Notes: generated from the letters alone by a model not told the origin. Shown: positions 1-9,883, counted from the first letter of the stretch. The stretch is DNA of 64,000 bases from Algoriphagus sp. AK58 (GCF_014324365.1 NZ_QEIG01000010.1:174575-238574); one strand, 5' to 3'. A program made the numbers and translations.

Positions 1-225
1 TGGAAGCTGGAATCACCTAATGGTTGCCAATCTATTTGCCAGCTAAGGACTTTTTTACGCCCAGCGCAAAAGAATTTTTAAAATTAATTAAGATGTCTTT
101 CGTTGAATAGCTCAAAAGCCCATTTTCAACCGGTTTGGCAAAATTATAATCTGTAAACCTGCAAATATTTCCAGTCAAGGATTCTTTGACATAAAACCCT
201 GACTTTCTTACGGGAATTTTATTCA
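1..225. other. Left edge, no supported gene
   Basis: No complete gene can be supported here. The + strand frame beginning at base 2 stays open only to a TAA at 44-46 and could be the last 14 codons of a gene outside the window, but it is too short to recognise. The remainder is AT-rich and stop-dense on the + strand. An open - strand frame (32-226, TTG start) lies opposite it and has no recognisable product; I treat it as chance. Confidence 0.3.
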
Positions 226-1299
226 ATGAAAATAGCCTATTATTTAGTTCATGACCTCACCCGAAACGATGGGGTGGTCAAAAAGATCAAATCCCAAATT
301 TCGGAATGGGAAAACCTTGGTGTTGAAGTCAAGGTTTTTGCAATTTCCGGTTTCTGTGAAAATTCGATTATTGATGCCAATATTTATGGATTTTCAGGGT
401 TTATCTCTTCCCGAATCCGCCCCAATCGTCATCTGTTAAGCGATATCGATGAGTTTAAACCTGATTTGGTCTATCTGCGATATGATACAGTCACAGCTAA
501 TATCCTCTATTTGGCCAAAAAGTATAAGCTCATCTGCGAACTAAATACTATTGACCGGGATGAGGCAAAGCTTTTTTTTAAGAGTAATATAGATCTAAAA
601 TCTACGTTCAGACTTTTGGCATTTTATCTTCTTCGAAACAAATTTTTTCATCAGATGGCAGGTTTAGTTTCTGTTACTCAGGAGATTTTGAACCATCAGT
701 CAATCCGAAAGTTTCAGATCCCACAGGTCTGTATACCAAATTCAATTCAAACCGCTAAATATCCTACGCTTAAGGCCATAGACTCCAGTCAGCAGCGTAT
801 TGGGCTGTTTTTCATGGGAACTCCGGATCAACCATGGCAAGGTTTTGATATACTGGAAAACCTTGCCAGTGAATTGCCCGAATTTGATTTTCATGTAGTG
901 GGACTGATGAAGCCGTCCTATGCAAATGTTTATTTCCATGGATTTCTTTCTATGGAGAAATATTTGCCCATCATGAAAAGCTGTCATGTATGTATCGGTA
1001 CGCTTGCCCTTTTCCGTAAAAAAATGACGGAAGCCTGTCCCTTGAAAATCAGGGAGTATGTGGCCTATGGCTTCCCCATCATAATCGGCTACAAAGAATC
1101 CATGTTTGAAGATCACAGTCATTTGCCTGAGTGGGCATTGGAAATCGATCCTGAAAATCCAAGCATTAATTCAATTCGTGAGTTTTGCCTGAGTATGAGA
1201 GATAAAATTGTTTCTCATGAGGAGGCATTTCCTTTGATTGATTCCGGGATCCTCGAGAAAAAACGCGTTGATTTTTTTGGCCAGGTAATCAAAAAATGA
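226..1299 (+). CDS. Glycosyltransferase, GT-B fold (GT4-like)
   Basis: A 357-residue cytoplasmic glycosyltransferase likely adding one sugar to the lipid-linked repeat unit. The N-terminus reads as the first Rossmann half of a GT-B enzyme, with a glycine-containing loop (NDGVVKK) and the following helix and strand. Near residues 272-288 the pattern PLKIREYVAYGFPIIIG matches the conserved acceptor/donor-closing segment of GT4 enzymes. The classical E-x7-E pair is not clear, so the family is GT4-like rather than certain. Its stop overlaps the next start by 4 bases, implying translational coupling. Donor and linkage cannot be read from sequence. Confidence 0.8.
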   Translation: MKIAYYLVHDLTRNDGVVKKIKSQISEWENLGVEVKVFAISGFCENSIIDANIYGFSGFISSRIRPNRHLLSDIDEFKPDLVYLRYDTVTANILYLAKKYKLICELNTIDRDEAKLFFKSNIDLKSTFRLLAFYLLRNKFFHQMAGLVSVTQEILNHQSIRKFQIPQVCIPNSIQTAKYPTLKAIDSSQQRIGLFFMGTPDQPWQGFDILENLASELPEFDFHVVGLMKPSYANVYFHGFLSMEKYLPIMKSCHVCIGTLALFRKKMTEACPLKIREYVAYGFPIIIGYKESMFEDHSHLPEWALEIDPENPSINSIREFCLSMRDKIVSHEEAFPLIDSGILEKKRVDFFGQVIKK

Positions 1300-2375
1300 A
1301 AATTCACTTAGTAGTTACGCAGCTAGAACCTGCAGGGGCACAAAAAGTAGCAATAGACCTTGCCAACGGACTTGGCAAGAAGGGTCATCAAGTCACTGTC
1401 ATTTTTTTCTTTGAGAAAGTTCCGGTTACCTATGACCTGCACCAGAATGTAAGCATTCACATTCTACTTGAATCTGGATCATTTCTCAATAAGCTTTTAG
1501 GTACACTCCCCAAACTGATCAACTACTGGAAAACCAACACTCCCGATGTTTGTCTGGCATTTACGCATTATGCCAATATCTATTCTTCACTTGCCGGAAA
1601 ACAGGTCGGAATACCTGTAATTGTTTCGCATCATAATGAGCGTAGAACCTACAATTCAGTCGTCAGAAATGTGGACCAATTCCTTCAAAAAAAGGGGTAC
1701 TATGCCGGAATTGTGTATGTTTCACAAACCACAGGGGATTCTTTTTCTCCATTTTACAGAGAGCAAGACCATGAATTGGTGATTTATAACTCATTTGAAT
1801 CCGATCATCAATTTGGCTCTGAAGCAAAAAGAGAATCCGAACCTTTGAAAATTTTGAATATCGGAAGGCTTATGCCTCAAAAGAATCAGCAGTTTCTGAT
1901 TCAAAGTATAGACCAGGACATGAATGTAGAACTGATGATTGTAGGCGAAGGACCGGAAAAAAAGAATTTGGAGGAGTTGATCCAATCTAGAGGTTTGGAT
2001 GGGAAGGTCAAGCTGCTGGGTAAGAAAAAGCATTCTGAAATTTTGACTCTTTTGGATGAGGCAGATGTTTTTGCTATGCCATCCCTTTTTGAAGGGATGA
2101 GTATAGCCTTGTTGGAAGCAATTGTTTCCGGGGTTTATACGGTCGTATCGGATGTGCCTTCCCAAAGGGAAGCAGTCACTTCTGATGGAGAAATTTTCGG
2201 GGAGGTTTTGCCTATTGATTCTCCATCGAGGTGGAATGACTTCTTCAAGAAACTGAGTCAGGCAAAACCCGGAAAACTAAGGGGAAGTGACCTGCACACC
2301 AAGCTGGTGTCACGGTATTCCATAGAAAAGTTTGTCGAAAAATATGAACAACTCTTTCAATCGGTAATCAGTTGA
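1296..2375 (+). CDS. Glycosyltransferase family 4
   Basis: A 359-residue GT-B retaining glycosyltransferase. The N-terminus has the pattern LEPAGAQKVAIDLANGL, typical of the GT4 acceptor-side loop. The C-terminal half carries NIGRLMPQKN (about residues 188-197), where the GT4 family usually has its G-R-L-...-K-N/G motif, and FEGMSIALLEA (about 265-275), the E-x7-E motif that binds the nucleotide sugar. It overlaps its upstream neighbour by 4 bases and its downstream neighbour by 4 bases, so the first genes form one operon. The sugar specificity is unknown. Confidence 0.88.
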   Translation: MKIHLVVTQLEPAGAQKVAIDLANGLGKKGHQVTVIFFFEKVPVTYDLHQNVSIHILLESGSFLNKLLGTLPKLINYWKTNTPDVCLAFTHYANIYSSLAGKQVGIPVIVSHHNERRTYNSVVRNVDQFLQKKGYYAGIVYVSQTTGDSFSPFYREQDHELVIYNSFESDHQFGSEAKRESEPLKILNIGRLMPQKNQQFLIQSIDQDMNVELMIVGEGPEKKNLEELIQSRGLDGKVKLLGKKKHSEILTLLDEADVFAMPSLFEGMSIALLEAIVSGVYTVVSDVPSQREAVTSDGEIFGEVLPIDSPSRWNDFFKKLSQAKPGKLRGSDLHTKLVSRYSIEKFVEKYEQLFQSVIS

Positions 2376-3502
2376 ATCTGAGTCTTTCCAAATTACCTGT
2401 CCAAATTCTTTATCTCCAAATCATCGTTTTGGGGCTTTTGGGATTTGTTGGGGCTGGATTATTTAATCCCACAATCCTTTTTGAAGGGATCTTGTTGGTG
2501 TTTTTTATTTTCAATTTTTCTACCATCTCCAAAGAAATCCTTTGGGTTCCTATATTCTCTTTGGTGTATGTGGTATTATCATTGGTGTATGCCGTTGTAC
2601 TTAATGGAAATCATGTATTGGATTTTTTCCTCATTTTTAAATCCTTCATCTACCTTGTAATTGTCAGTCAATTCGTCGGTAAAAAGTCCTTGGATCCGGA
2701 ATTTACCCGAAAGGCATTTTTGGTCGTTCTTGGTCTTTTTTTCGTGAAGTACTTATTTCTGATGGCACAAGGCACTCCTAGACAGAGTATTCGGGTATTT
2801 GAAGAAAGTAATTTTGAGTTGATGCTTTTGTCCTATCTTTTTTTACTCGATTACAATAATCATAGAAAAGTCAAGTATCTGGAAGTAGCCCTATTACTGG
2901 TTACTTTTTTTATTTCCGGTTCCAGATCGGGATTGGTGATCATAGTGTTTCTGATCGGTTGTATTTTTTTGAGGGATCTGAGTTGGAAAAACTTCTTGAT
3001 CCTATTGATTTTTGCTCCGGTAGGATTGGGTTTGATTTACTTTATTTTCCTCAACCGCTCCGAAGGTGACTCTTTGGAAAGTATCGATAGGTATATTTTT
3101 TTCCTAAGTTTTCTTAAAGAGGTAAAGACTTGGACTTTTCTGGACTTCCTTGTCGGATCTGAGCGAATTACGGCTCTAAGTCCGGAAACCTGTGGGAAAT
3201 TTACCTATTACACCAAGCTATTTTCGTTCAAAGATGATGGAACCTGCTACAGTGTAATGCTCCACTCTTTTGTAATTCGGGTCATTTTTGACCATGGAAT
3301 CCTGGGATTTTTGTTTCTTTGCACTGCTGTATACCAATTGGTGAGAAAATCGGGGTTTGATCGGTTCATTTCATTTCTTGTATTGATGGTTTTGATTCTA
3401 AATTCACTGTCGGTCTCAGCCTTTAATAGTGTTTATGCGATGCTAGGAGTGGCTCTGTTTTTAATTTCTTGTCCAAGGCAATCAGAATCGGATGATCAGT
3501 AA
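2372..3502 (+). CDS. O-antigen polymerase/ligase-like membrane protein
   Basis: A 376-residue very hydrophobic protein with about ten predicted membrane segments, a TTG start overlapping the previous stop, and a serine/arginine-rich motif (SGSRSGLVI) before a cytoplasm-membrane transition, as seen in Wzy polymerases and WaaL-type ligases. A large hydrophilic loop with cysteines (around residues 265-295) would face the periplasm. Wzy joins lipid-linked repeat units in the periplasm; WaaL attaches finished chains to lipid A core. Sequence reading alone does not separate the two. A second protein of this class lies at 26382-27785, so one could be polymerase and the other ligase. Confidence 0.65.
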   Translation: MNLSLSKLPVQILYLQIIVLGLLGFVGAGLFNPTILFEGILLVFFIFNFSTISKEILWVPIFSLVYVVLSLVYAVVLNGNHVLDFFLIFKSFIYLVIVSQFVGKKSLDPEFTRKAFLVVLGLFFVKYLFLMAQGTPRQSIRVFEESNFELMLLSYLFLLDYNNHRKVKYLEVALLLVTFFISGSRSGLVIIVFLIGCIFLRDLSWKNFLILLIFAPVGLGLIYFIFLNRSEGDSLESIDRYIFFLSFLKEVKTWTFLDFLVGSERITALSPETCGKFTYYTKLFSFKDDGTCYSVMLHSFVIRVIFDHGILGFLFLCTAVYQLVRKSGFDRFISFLVLMVLILNSLSVSAFNSVYAMLGVALFLISCPRQSESDDQ

Positions 3503-4268
3503 TAATATTTTAGGTGTAAAGTTTGATAATTTTACAATCGATGAGTTTGTACAGCTTGTAGTTCAAGAGATCAAGGCCAACAAAAAATTCAGAATAGCAC
3601 TTTCCAATCCAGAATTTTTGCTCGAAGCAAGAAAAAGACCTGAGTTAAAGGCTTATCTCAATGCGATTGAATTTAATGTGGCAGACGGAATAGGTGTGGT
3701 GTATGCTTCGAGATTACTTCATGGGGAACCTCTCAAAGAAAGAATAACTGGTACCGATATGCTTCCAAGACTGATTGAAAAATCTAAGGAAAACGGGTTT
3801 ACGTTTTACTTTTTGGGAGGAAAACCCGGAATTGCAGAAAAAGCCAAGCAAAAATTCGTTGAATTGTTTGATTATCAAGGGGTAATAGGTCTTCATCATG
3901 GATACTTTGATGAAAATCTCGAATCGGTCATCCTAGATGAAATCAGGAACCTGAAGCCGGATATTTTAATGGTATGTCTTGGTAACCCTAAACAGGAAAA
4001 ATGGATTCAGGATAATTTCCATCTGCTCGATGCCAAGTTGATTTTTGGAAATGGAGGAGCCTTGGATTATTATTCCAATAATGTAAAACGGGCACCCATC
4101 TGGTTTCAAAAGAATGGCTTGGAATGGTTGTATCGTTTGACACAGGATTTCACTTGGGCAAGAATCAAAAGACAGGCAAGGTTATTTAAATTTCCCTTTT
4201 TTGTACTTGCAGAATATGCCAAGCAAGGTTTCAAAAAAGTCAATCGGGTTAATGAGGTATTTCATTAG
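3492..4268 (+). CDS. WecG/TagA/CpsF family glycosyltransferase (GT26)
   Basis: A 258-residue enzyme of the WecG/TagA family, which transfers a second sugar (ManNAc or ManNAcA in known cases) onto an undecaprenyl-diphosphate-linked first sugar. Family hallmarks are visible in order: SNPEFL near residue 38, VADGIG near 63, RITGTDML near 83, the FLGGKPG loop near 107 and LGNPKQEKW near 160. It overlaps the upstream gene by 11 bases. Because such enzymes act directly after the initiating phosphotransferase, it fits with the WecA/MraY-type enzyme encoded at the right end of the locus (49797-50756). Confidence 0.9.
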   Translation: MISNNILGVKFDNFTIDEFVQLVVQEIKANKKFRIALSNPEFLLEARKRPELKAYLNAIEFNVADGIGVVYASRLLHGEPLKERITGTDMLPRLIEKSKENGFTFYFLGGKPGIAEKAKQKFVELFDYQGVIGLHHGYFDENLESVILDEIRNLKPDILMVCLGNPKQEKWIQDNFHLLDAKLIFGNGGALDYYSNNVKRAPIWFQKNGLEWLYRLTQDFTWARIKRQARLFKFPFFVLAEYAKQGFKKVNRVNEVFH

Positions 4269-5910
4269 TATATTTTTTTTCTGCTGGTCTTTCTCGGCTT
4301 TTTCCCAAAATAATCTTCCAGGATTTCAATTTTTTGAAGAGGCAGAGCGAAGAGCTAATCTGATGGATGATTCTGCTTCCACGAAAGCCAGCTTCCTTCT
4401 AAGAATGCCTTTGCATCCAATCCAAGGTAACCTTGGAAAGAAGGTTTTTGGAATTGAAGCGCTACCGGTTCTTTCCAATACGGTATGGAATCAAAATCGT
4501 CCGTACGGCTGGGGGGATTTGGGAATGGTTCCTGCAGTTGGCTTGCAGCAATATGTTTCTGCAGGGTTCCAGGCAAAGGCATCCATTCTCCATGTGAGAT
4601 TCCAGCCTGAGGCTGTTTTTGCCCAGAATAAATCATATCAAGGTTTTTCCTTTGACTTTCCGGGTCAGGTGATTCTGGATCGATACTACTACTGGAATTA
4701 TGACGATTCTCCCGAACTCTATTCTGACGGAAGCCTTACGGAAGCATGGTGGGGTCAAAGCAGTGTAACTCTAAGGTATGGGGCATTTGAAACAGGTCTA
4801 TCCACGCGGGCGATCTGGTGGGGACCGGGGCAATGGGGTTCATTGACTTTTTCTAATACTGCGAAAAGCTTTCCTCATCTTACCTTGAACACGACAAAGC
4901 CTGCCAAAACATTTTTGGGAAATTTTGAAGGACAGTTATTGGTGGGAAGATTGGAAAATTCAGGGCGTAATCCTTCTCAAAACCCTGATTTTGACAAAGC
5001 CTATTTTCTACCTTTCAATGGAGACTGGAGATATCTTAACGCATTGATGATTAGCTATACACCCAAATGGATACCTAATGTCTCCATAGGATTTGCCAGG
5101 ACATTCCAACAATTTAGTGAAAATCAAATCAAAGATTTTGGGGGATATTTTCCGATTTTCGAGCCTTTTCAAAAAGTAAATCTATTCCAAAATGACAATT
5201 CGGTGATTTATGATGGATTGGCTCAGGATCAACAGGTTTCTTTTTCCTTTAGGTATGCCATTCCTAAAGCAAAAATGGAATTTTATGCCGAGTATGGTCG
5301 ACGTGACCACGCCTTCAACTGGAGAGATGCTATCCTAAGTCCAGAGCATGCCAGGGCCTATTTGGCAGGATTTACGAAGTTGGTAGACTTGCCCGGAAGC
5401 ACAAAAAAGATTCAACTCCGAGGAGAAATGATTCATCAGCAAGAATCGGTAAATAGATACATTCGGTACATGGGAGAGGGAGGAGACACGTCTTGGCAAT
5501 TACACTATCAAGTGAGAAGCTTTGGTAATTTTGGGCAAGCTCTCGGAACTGGTATAGGAACAGGATCGAATATCCAAATTCTTGAATTTGCTTTAGTTGA
5601 TCAATGGAACAAGCTAGGTGTCATTTTTCATCGCCTGGAAAATCACATGGACTTTTACAATAGGACATTTGTCACCCGAGGCTACACTAAACCTTGGATT
5701 GATTTCACTATGGGGTTACTTTTTGATCATTCTTGGAATGATAGATTGGTTGTAAGTACACAATTAATGTATGTCTCTGGAATGAATTACCAATGGTTGA
5801 ATTATACGAAGACAAATTTTGGTACCAACACAGATACCCGATTGAATTCGATTCATGCACGATTCAAACTAATGTTACTTCTAAAAAAAGTATCAAAAAA
5901 TAAAGAATGA
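4252..5910 (+). CDS. wzi: Capsule assembly Wzi-family outer-membrane protein
   Basis: A 552-residue exported protein. I place the start at the ATG at 4252, which overlaps the previous gene by 17 bases, because it gives a clean signal peptide (MRYFISIFFFCWSFSAFSQ); a longer frame opening at 4201 would bury it. The mature part is rich in aromatic, Gly and alternating hydrophobic residues, as in an outer-membrane beta-barrel, with repeated short patterns such as WWGPGQWG and RGYTKPW. This matches the Wzi family, which holds or organises capsule on the cell surface. Family assignment is by overall pattern and context with Wza/Wzc. Confidence 0.72.
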   Translation: MRYFISIFFFCWSFSAFSQNNLPGFQFFEEAERRANLMDDSASTKASFLLRMPLHPIQGNLGKKVFGIEALPVLSNTVWNQNRPYGWGDLGMVPAVGLQQYVSAGFQAKASILHVRFQPEAVFAQNKSYQGFSFDFPGQVILDRYYYWNYDDSPELYSDGSLTEAWWGQSSVTLRYGAFETGLSTRAIWWGPGQWGSLTFSNTAKSFPHLTLNTTKPAKTFLGNFEGQLLVGRLENSGRNPSQNPDFDKAYFLPFNGDWRYLNALMISYTPKWIPNVSIGFARTFQQFSENQIKDFGGYFPIFEPFQKVNLFQNDNSVIYDGLAQDQQVSFSFRYAIPKAKMEFYAEYGRRDHAFNWRDAILSPEHARAYLAGFTKLVDLPGSTKKIQLRGEMIHQQESVNRYIRYMGEGGDTSWQLHYQVRSFGNFGQALGTGIGTGSNIQILEFALVDQWNKLGVIFHRLENHMDFYNRTFVTRGYTKPWIDFTMGLLFDHSWNDRLVVSTQLMYVSGMNYQWLNYTKTNFGTNTDTRLNSIHARFKLMLLLKKVSKNKE

Positions 5911-6005
5911 ATACCTTGAAGTCTTTAAAGAGACAATGAAAATCATAGGTGATGAATTTTTGTCATGCCACAGTTTAAGTGATCGAAAAAATCAATTTTA
6001 ATCAA

Positions 6006-7406
6006 ATGAAAGTTAAAAACATCTGCTGCATTGGAGCAGGCTACGTGGGTGGCCCAACGATGTCTGTCATCGCTCAAAAATGTCCTGAAATTAAGGTAGT
6101 GGTAGTAGACATCAATCAGGAAAGGATTGATGCCTGGAATCATGAAGATTTGAGCCAACTTCCTGTATATGAGCCTGGTTTAGACAGGGTAGTAGCCGAA
6201 GCAAGAGGACGCAATCTTTTTTTCTCTACCGATGTAAATTCAGCCATTGAGGAAGCGGATATGGTCTTTATTTCCGTGAACACACCTACCAAAACCTATG
6301 GTGAGGGAAAAGGAATGGCAGCAGATCTGAAATGGGTGGAATTATGCGCAAGACAGATTGCTGAAGCCTCAAAATCTGATAAAATAGTAGTAGAAAAATC
6401 TACTTTGCCTGTGAGAACTGCTCAGGCTGTAAAAGATATTTTACATAACACCGGAAATGGGCTAAACTTCCAAATACTCTCAAATCCGGAGTTTCTGGCA
6501 GAAGGTACCGCCATCCCTGATCTTGAACATCCCGACAGGGTTTTAATAGGTGGAGATGATACTCCTGAAGGAAGAGAGGCCATTCAGGCATTAGTGGATG
6601 TGTATGCTACTTGGGTGCCTAGGGAAAAAATACTTACGACCAATGTCTGGTCTTCCGAGCTTTCCAAACTGACCGCAAATGCCTTCCTTGCCCAGCGGGT
6701 TTCCTCTATCAATGCCATATCTGAGTTATGTGAGGCTACAGGCGCAGATGTGGAAGAAGTAGCCAAAGCGATAGGGACAGACTCCAGGATTGGATCTAAA
6801 TTTTTGAAAGCTTCAGTTGGTTTCGGTGGTTCTTGCTTCCAAAAGGATATTCTCAATATGGTTTATATCTGCCGCAATTATCAATTGAACGAAGTGGCGG
6901 ATTATTGGGAGCAAGTGATCAAAATGAATGACCATCAAAAAGTGAGGTTTGCCAAAAAGATCATCAAGAATTTATACAACACTGTTAGCGGAAAGAAAAT
7001 CGCCTTCTTGGGATGGGCATTTAAAAAAGACACCAACGATACGCGTGAATCTGCCGCCATTTATGTCGCAGATTACCTGTTGAGCGAGCGCGCCAATATC
7101 TGTGTTTATGACCCTAAAGTCCCCAAAGAAAAAGTTTATACCGACCTGGATTACCTAAACTCCAGATCCTCGGAAGAGAATAGAAAGTTGGTCAACGTGG
7201 TAAACGATCCCTATGAAGCCTGTAAAGGAGCTCATGCAGTGGCGATTCTTACCGAATGGGATGAATTTAAAATCCTGAACTGGGAACAAATTCATGATTT
7301 GATGCTCAAGCCAGCCAACTTATTTGACGGAAGAAACATATTGAATCCTTCAGAAATGAATCGAATTGGATTCAGATTTAATGCTATTGGAAAGTCAGAT
7401 AAATAA
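6006..7406 (+). CDS. ugd: UDP-glucose 6-dehydrogenase, animal-type
   Basis: A 466-residue NAD-dependent dehydrogenase oxidising UDP-glucose to UDP-glucuronate. The ATG at 6006 is preferred over an upstream GTG at 5979 because the protein then begins directly with the NAD-binding strand; GAGYVGGP is the dinucleotide loop. The catalytic cysteine is Cys277 within [10 protein letters not shown], and [22 protein letters not shown] and [12 protein letters not shown] are all present. The text of the protein is closer to my memory of animal UGDH (for example [13 protein letters not shown] and [16 protein letters not shown]) than to the shorter enterobacterial Ugd. UDP-glucuronate would supply acidic sugars for the polysaccharide. 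It follows wzi by 95 bases. Confidence 0.93.
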   Translation: MKVKNICCIGAGYVGGPTMSVIAQKCPEIKVVVVDINQERIDAWNHEDLSQLPVYEPGLDRVVAEARGRNLFFSTDVNSAIEEADMVFISVNTPTKTYGEGKGMAADLKWVELCARQIAEASKSDKIVVEKSTLPVRTAQAVKDILHNTGNGLNFQILSNPEFLAEGTAIPDLEHPDRVLIGGDDTPEGREAIQALVDVYATWVPREKILTTNVWSSELSKLTANAFLAQRVSSINAISELCEATGADVEEVAKAIGTDSRIGSKFLKASVGFGGSCFQKDILNMVYICRNYQLNEVADYWEQVIKMNDHQKVRFAKKIIKNLYNTVSGKKIAFLGWAFKKDTNDTRESAAIYVADYLLSERANICVYDPKVPKEKVYTDLDYLNSRSSEENRKLVNVVNDPYEACKGAHAVAILTEWDEFKILNWEQIHDLMLKPANLFDGRNILNPSEMNRIGFRFNAIGKSDK

Positions 7407-7482
7407 TTTCTAAAAAATCGATCAATAACCCTGGACCACTAAAAAAAGACAATAAGTAAACTTATGCTTTTATGATCTTTAA

Positions 7483-7505
7483 AATGAGTAATTTTGGTAC
7501 TCATT
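7483..7505 (+). promoter_or_regulatory. Perfect 8-bp dyad around a -7-like box
   Basis: The arms AATGAGTA (7483-7490) and TACTCATT (7498-7505) are perfect inverted repeats separated by 7 bases. The box TAATTTTG at 7489-7496, which fits the Bacteroidota -7 consensus TAnnTTTG, lies across the left arm and centre. No convincing TTG at -33 is seen. It could be an operator over a promoter for the gene at 7652, or an RNA hairpin ending the ugd transcript. Observed structure; function inferred. Confidence 0.35.
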
Positions 7506-7651
7506 ATTTATCAGGAGAAATAAAAAAAGTGTTTTTTTGCTCCGGTAGTGTTTGGGTTTTTCTCTAACAAAATAGCTAAGTCCTGGGACCGAAAGGGCGA
7601 AGCTTTAAGTTTTTACAAGAAGAAAGAATTTAATTTAAACAAAGTAGTTTC

Positions 7652-8956
7652 ATGTTGACACCGCTTGAAGATGTGAAAATCGGGGTAATAGGCCTTGGTT
7701 ATGTAGGATTGCCTCTTGCTGTAGAATTCGCAAAGAAGTTTCCGGTTATTGGATTTGATATTGATAAAAAAAGAGTTGCTGATCTGCAAAAAGGAAAGGA
7801 TTTTACATTGGAAGTTGAGGATGAATTGTTGACTTCGGTATTGACAGCAAGTTCCCCTTCAAAAGGTCAAAAAGGCCTTCTTCCTACTTTTGAATCGGAC
7901 GAATTGAAGGATTGTCAAATTTACATCGTGACGGTTCCAACACCTACAGATAAGCATAATCGTCCTGTTTTGACGCCTATGCTTAAGGCTTCCGAGAATA
8001 TCGGCAAGTACCTCAAGAAAGGCGATGTGGTGATTTATGAATCAACAGTGTATCCCGGAGTGACGGAGGAAGAGTGTGTGCCGGTCTTGGAAAAAGTTTC
8101 TGGATTAAAATTCAATGAAGATTTCTTTGCTGGGTATTCTCCTGAGCGGATCAATCCCGGAGATAAAGAGCATACGGTGGCGAAGATTTTGAAAGTTACC
8201 TCTGGCAGCACACCTGAAGTTGCCGAATATGTGGATCAGCTTTATAAAACAGTGATCACTGCAGGTACTCATAAGGCCTCCTCCATCAAGGTTGCCGAAG
8301 CAGCGAAGGTCATCGAAAATTCCCAACGGGATATCAACATTGCTTTTGTCAATGAACTTTCAAAAATTTTCAACCTGTTGGGAATAGACACCCACGAGGT
8401 GTTGGAGGCAGCAGGCACCAAGTGGAACTTTCTGAAATTTAAGCCGGGATTAGTAGGAGGACATTGTATTGGGGTGGATCCGTTTTACTTGGCACAGAAA
8501 GCCCAAGAAGTGGGATACCATCCAGAGATCATCTTGGCCGGCCGCCGTCTAAATGACAGTATGGGCAAACACGTTGCCACAGAGGTTATCAAGCTTATGA
8601 TGAGAAAAGACCTAAAAGTGATCGATTCCAAAGTGCTGATTCTGGGATTCACATTCAAAGAGGATTGTCCCGACGTGCGAAACACCCGTGTAATTGATAT
8701 CTATAAAGAATTGAGGTCCTTTGATATGGATGTGGATGTATATGATCCTTGGGCAAATCCACAGGAAGTGGCACATGAGTACGGAATCTCAATCACTTCA
8801 GGAGATCAAATCCCGCATTTATCGGACTATTCTGCCATCATTTTGGCAGTATCGCATAAGCAGTTTAAGCACTTAAACATAAAGAAGTCTCACACACAAG
8901 TAGTTTATGATGTGAAAGGATTTTTGGATAAGAACTCAGTGGATGCCAGACTTTAA
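7652..8956 (+). CDS. UDP-N-acetylhexosamine dehydrogenase (WbpA/TviB type)
   Basis: A 434-residue nucleotide-sugar dehydrogenase of the UDP-GlcNAc/UDP-GalNAc 6-dehydrogenase group, producing UDP-HexNAc uronic acid. Visible are the NAD loop [10 protein letters not shown] near residue 14, YESTVYPG near 130, the catalytic Cys272 in [12 protein letters not shown], and [14 protein letters not shown] near 330. The [13 protein letters not shown] form around the cysteine is typical of the HexNAc-acting enzymes (VipA/TviB, WbpA, WecC group) and differs from the UDP-glucose enzyme just upstream. Start chosen at ATG 7652 after a 245-base intergenic region holding a dyad. WbpA and TviB cannot be told apart here. 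Confidence 0.88.
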   Translation: MLTPLEDVKIGVIGLGYVGLPLAVEFAKKFPVIGFDIDKKRVADLQKGKDFTLEVEDELLTSVLTASSPSKGQKGLLPTFESDELKDCQIYIVTVPTPTDKHNRPVLTPMLKASENIGKYLKKGDVVIYESTVYPGVTEEECVPVLEKVSGLKFNEDFFAGYSPERINPGDKEHTVAKILKVTSGSTPEVAEYVDQLYKTVITAGTHKASSIKVAEAAKVIENSQRDINIAFVNELSKIFNLLGIDTHEVLEAAGTKWNFLKFKPGLVGGHCIGVDPFYLAQKAQEVGYHPEIILAGRRLNDSMGKHVATEVIKLMMRKDLKVIDSKVLILGFTFKEDCPDVRNTRVIDIYKELRSFDMDVDVYDPWANPQEVAHEYGISITSGDQIPHLSDYSAIILAVSHKQFKHLNIKKSHTQVVYDVKGFLDKNSVDARL

Positions 8957-8982
8957 ATTAAGAAACAGATAGCAAGATAAAA

Positions 8983-9016
8983 GAATCCGAAAAGATAAAT
9001 TCTTATTTTTGGATTC
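8983..9016 (+). promoter_or_regulatory. Hairpin with embedded -7-like box upstream of wza
   Basis: GAATCCGAAAA (8983-8993) pairs with TTTTTGGATTC (9006-9016), 11 base pairs with one G-U. The 3' arm includes TATTTTTG (9004-9011), which fits TAnnTTTG. No T-run follows, so it is a weak terminator candidate for the upstream dehydrogenase. It might instead be promoter/attenuator DNA for wza, whose ATG lies 30 bases downstream. Confidence 0.35.
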
Positions 9017-9045
9017 AACATTTATTCATTTCTAATAAGAATAAA

Positions 9046-9873
9046 ATGCATATAAAATATTTGCAAAAATACCTCGCTTTGAGTCTGATTCTCTTTGGAG
9101 TTATTTCTTGTGTGCCAAACAAGAGATTGATATACATGCAACAACTAGAGGAGAGCTTTGGACCTTTAGTAGAAAGTAGTGAGAAGTATCCTTATCAGAT
9201 TGAGGAATACCTATTGCAGGTCAATGACATTGTTGAAATTAATATAAAAACCACAGACGAAAAGTTAAACTTAGTCTTTGGAGCGGTATCCAATGATATG
9301 CAAAATCAGGCCGCAATGGGTGGAAATCAAGGTTCTGGTGATGCCTTTTTTTTAAATGGATATACCATTGATGATCAAGGAATGGTTGAAATTCCTTTGA
9401 TTGGAAAATTGAGAATAGAGGGTTTAACAACTGAGGATGCTAAACTGCTTGTAGAGAATGAGGTGAAAAAGTTTATCAATGAAGGTGAATACTTTGTAAG
9501 AGTTAGGTTAGGAGGAATTCGCTTTAGCGCTTTAGGAGAATTTAATAGATCAGGAAAATATACCATTTTGCAAAATAGAGTGACCATACTTGAGGCTATA
9601 GCTTTCGCTGGAGACCTAAGCAGAGTAGCAAAGAGGGACGAAATTCTTTTAGTTCGCCAATATCCAGACGGCTCACAAATTCATAAAATCAATCTCTTAG
9701 ACCGCGAACTTTTAGGATCTGAGTTTTACTTTTTAAAGCCCAATGATATGATTTATGCGGAACCTATGAAGGTGAGAGAAATAGGTGCAGGAAACACATT
9801 AACAGAGACTTTAACTTTAATAATTACGTCTGTTACAGCCGTAGCTTTGGTTATTGCATTATTCCAAAATTAA
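9046..9873 (+). CDS. wza: Polysaccharide export lipoprotein (Wza-like)
   Basis: A 275-residue lipoprotein forming the outer-membrane export channel for the polysaccharide. The N-terminus is a lipoprotein signal with lipobox GVISC (Cys22). The Poly_export domain follows (about 55-145, with LQVNDIVEINI and GYTIDDQGMVEIPLIGKL), then one SLBB-like domain (about 160-230, with GEFNRSGKYTI). A hydrophobic segment near the C-terminus (about 250-270) may be the final amphipathic or membrane helix. It is shorter than E. coli Wza and of the usual Bacteroidota size. It precedes wzc by 10 bases, the standard order for the export pair. Confidence 0.92.
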   Translation: MHIKYLQKYLALSLILFGVISCVPNKRLIYMQQLEESFGPLVESSEKYPYQIEEYLLQVNDIVEINIKTTDEKLNLVFGAVSNDMQNQAAMGGNQGSGDAFFLNGYTIDDQGMVEIPLIGKLRIEGLTTEDAKLLVENEVKKFINEGEYFVRVRLGGIRFSALGEFNRSGKYTILQNRVTILEAIAFAGDLSRVAKRDEILLVRQYPDGSQIHKINLLDRELLGSEFYFLKPNDMIYAEPMKVREIGAGNTLTETLTLIITSVTAVALVIALFQN

Positions 9874-9883
9874 GATTTAATAT

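Noticed and set aside
742..1122. Long - strand open frame opposite the first glycosyltransferase
   Set aside because: It lies wholly inside a convincing + strand GT-B gene and its product has no recognisable pattern; antisense shadow.
4201..4251. Upstream extension of the Wzi gene
   Set aside because: It would add 17 residues before a clean signal peptide and overlaps the previous gene further; the ATG at 4252 is better.
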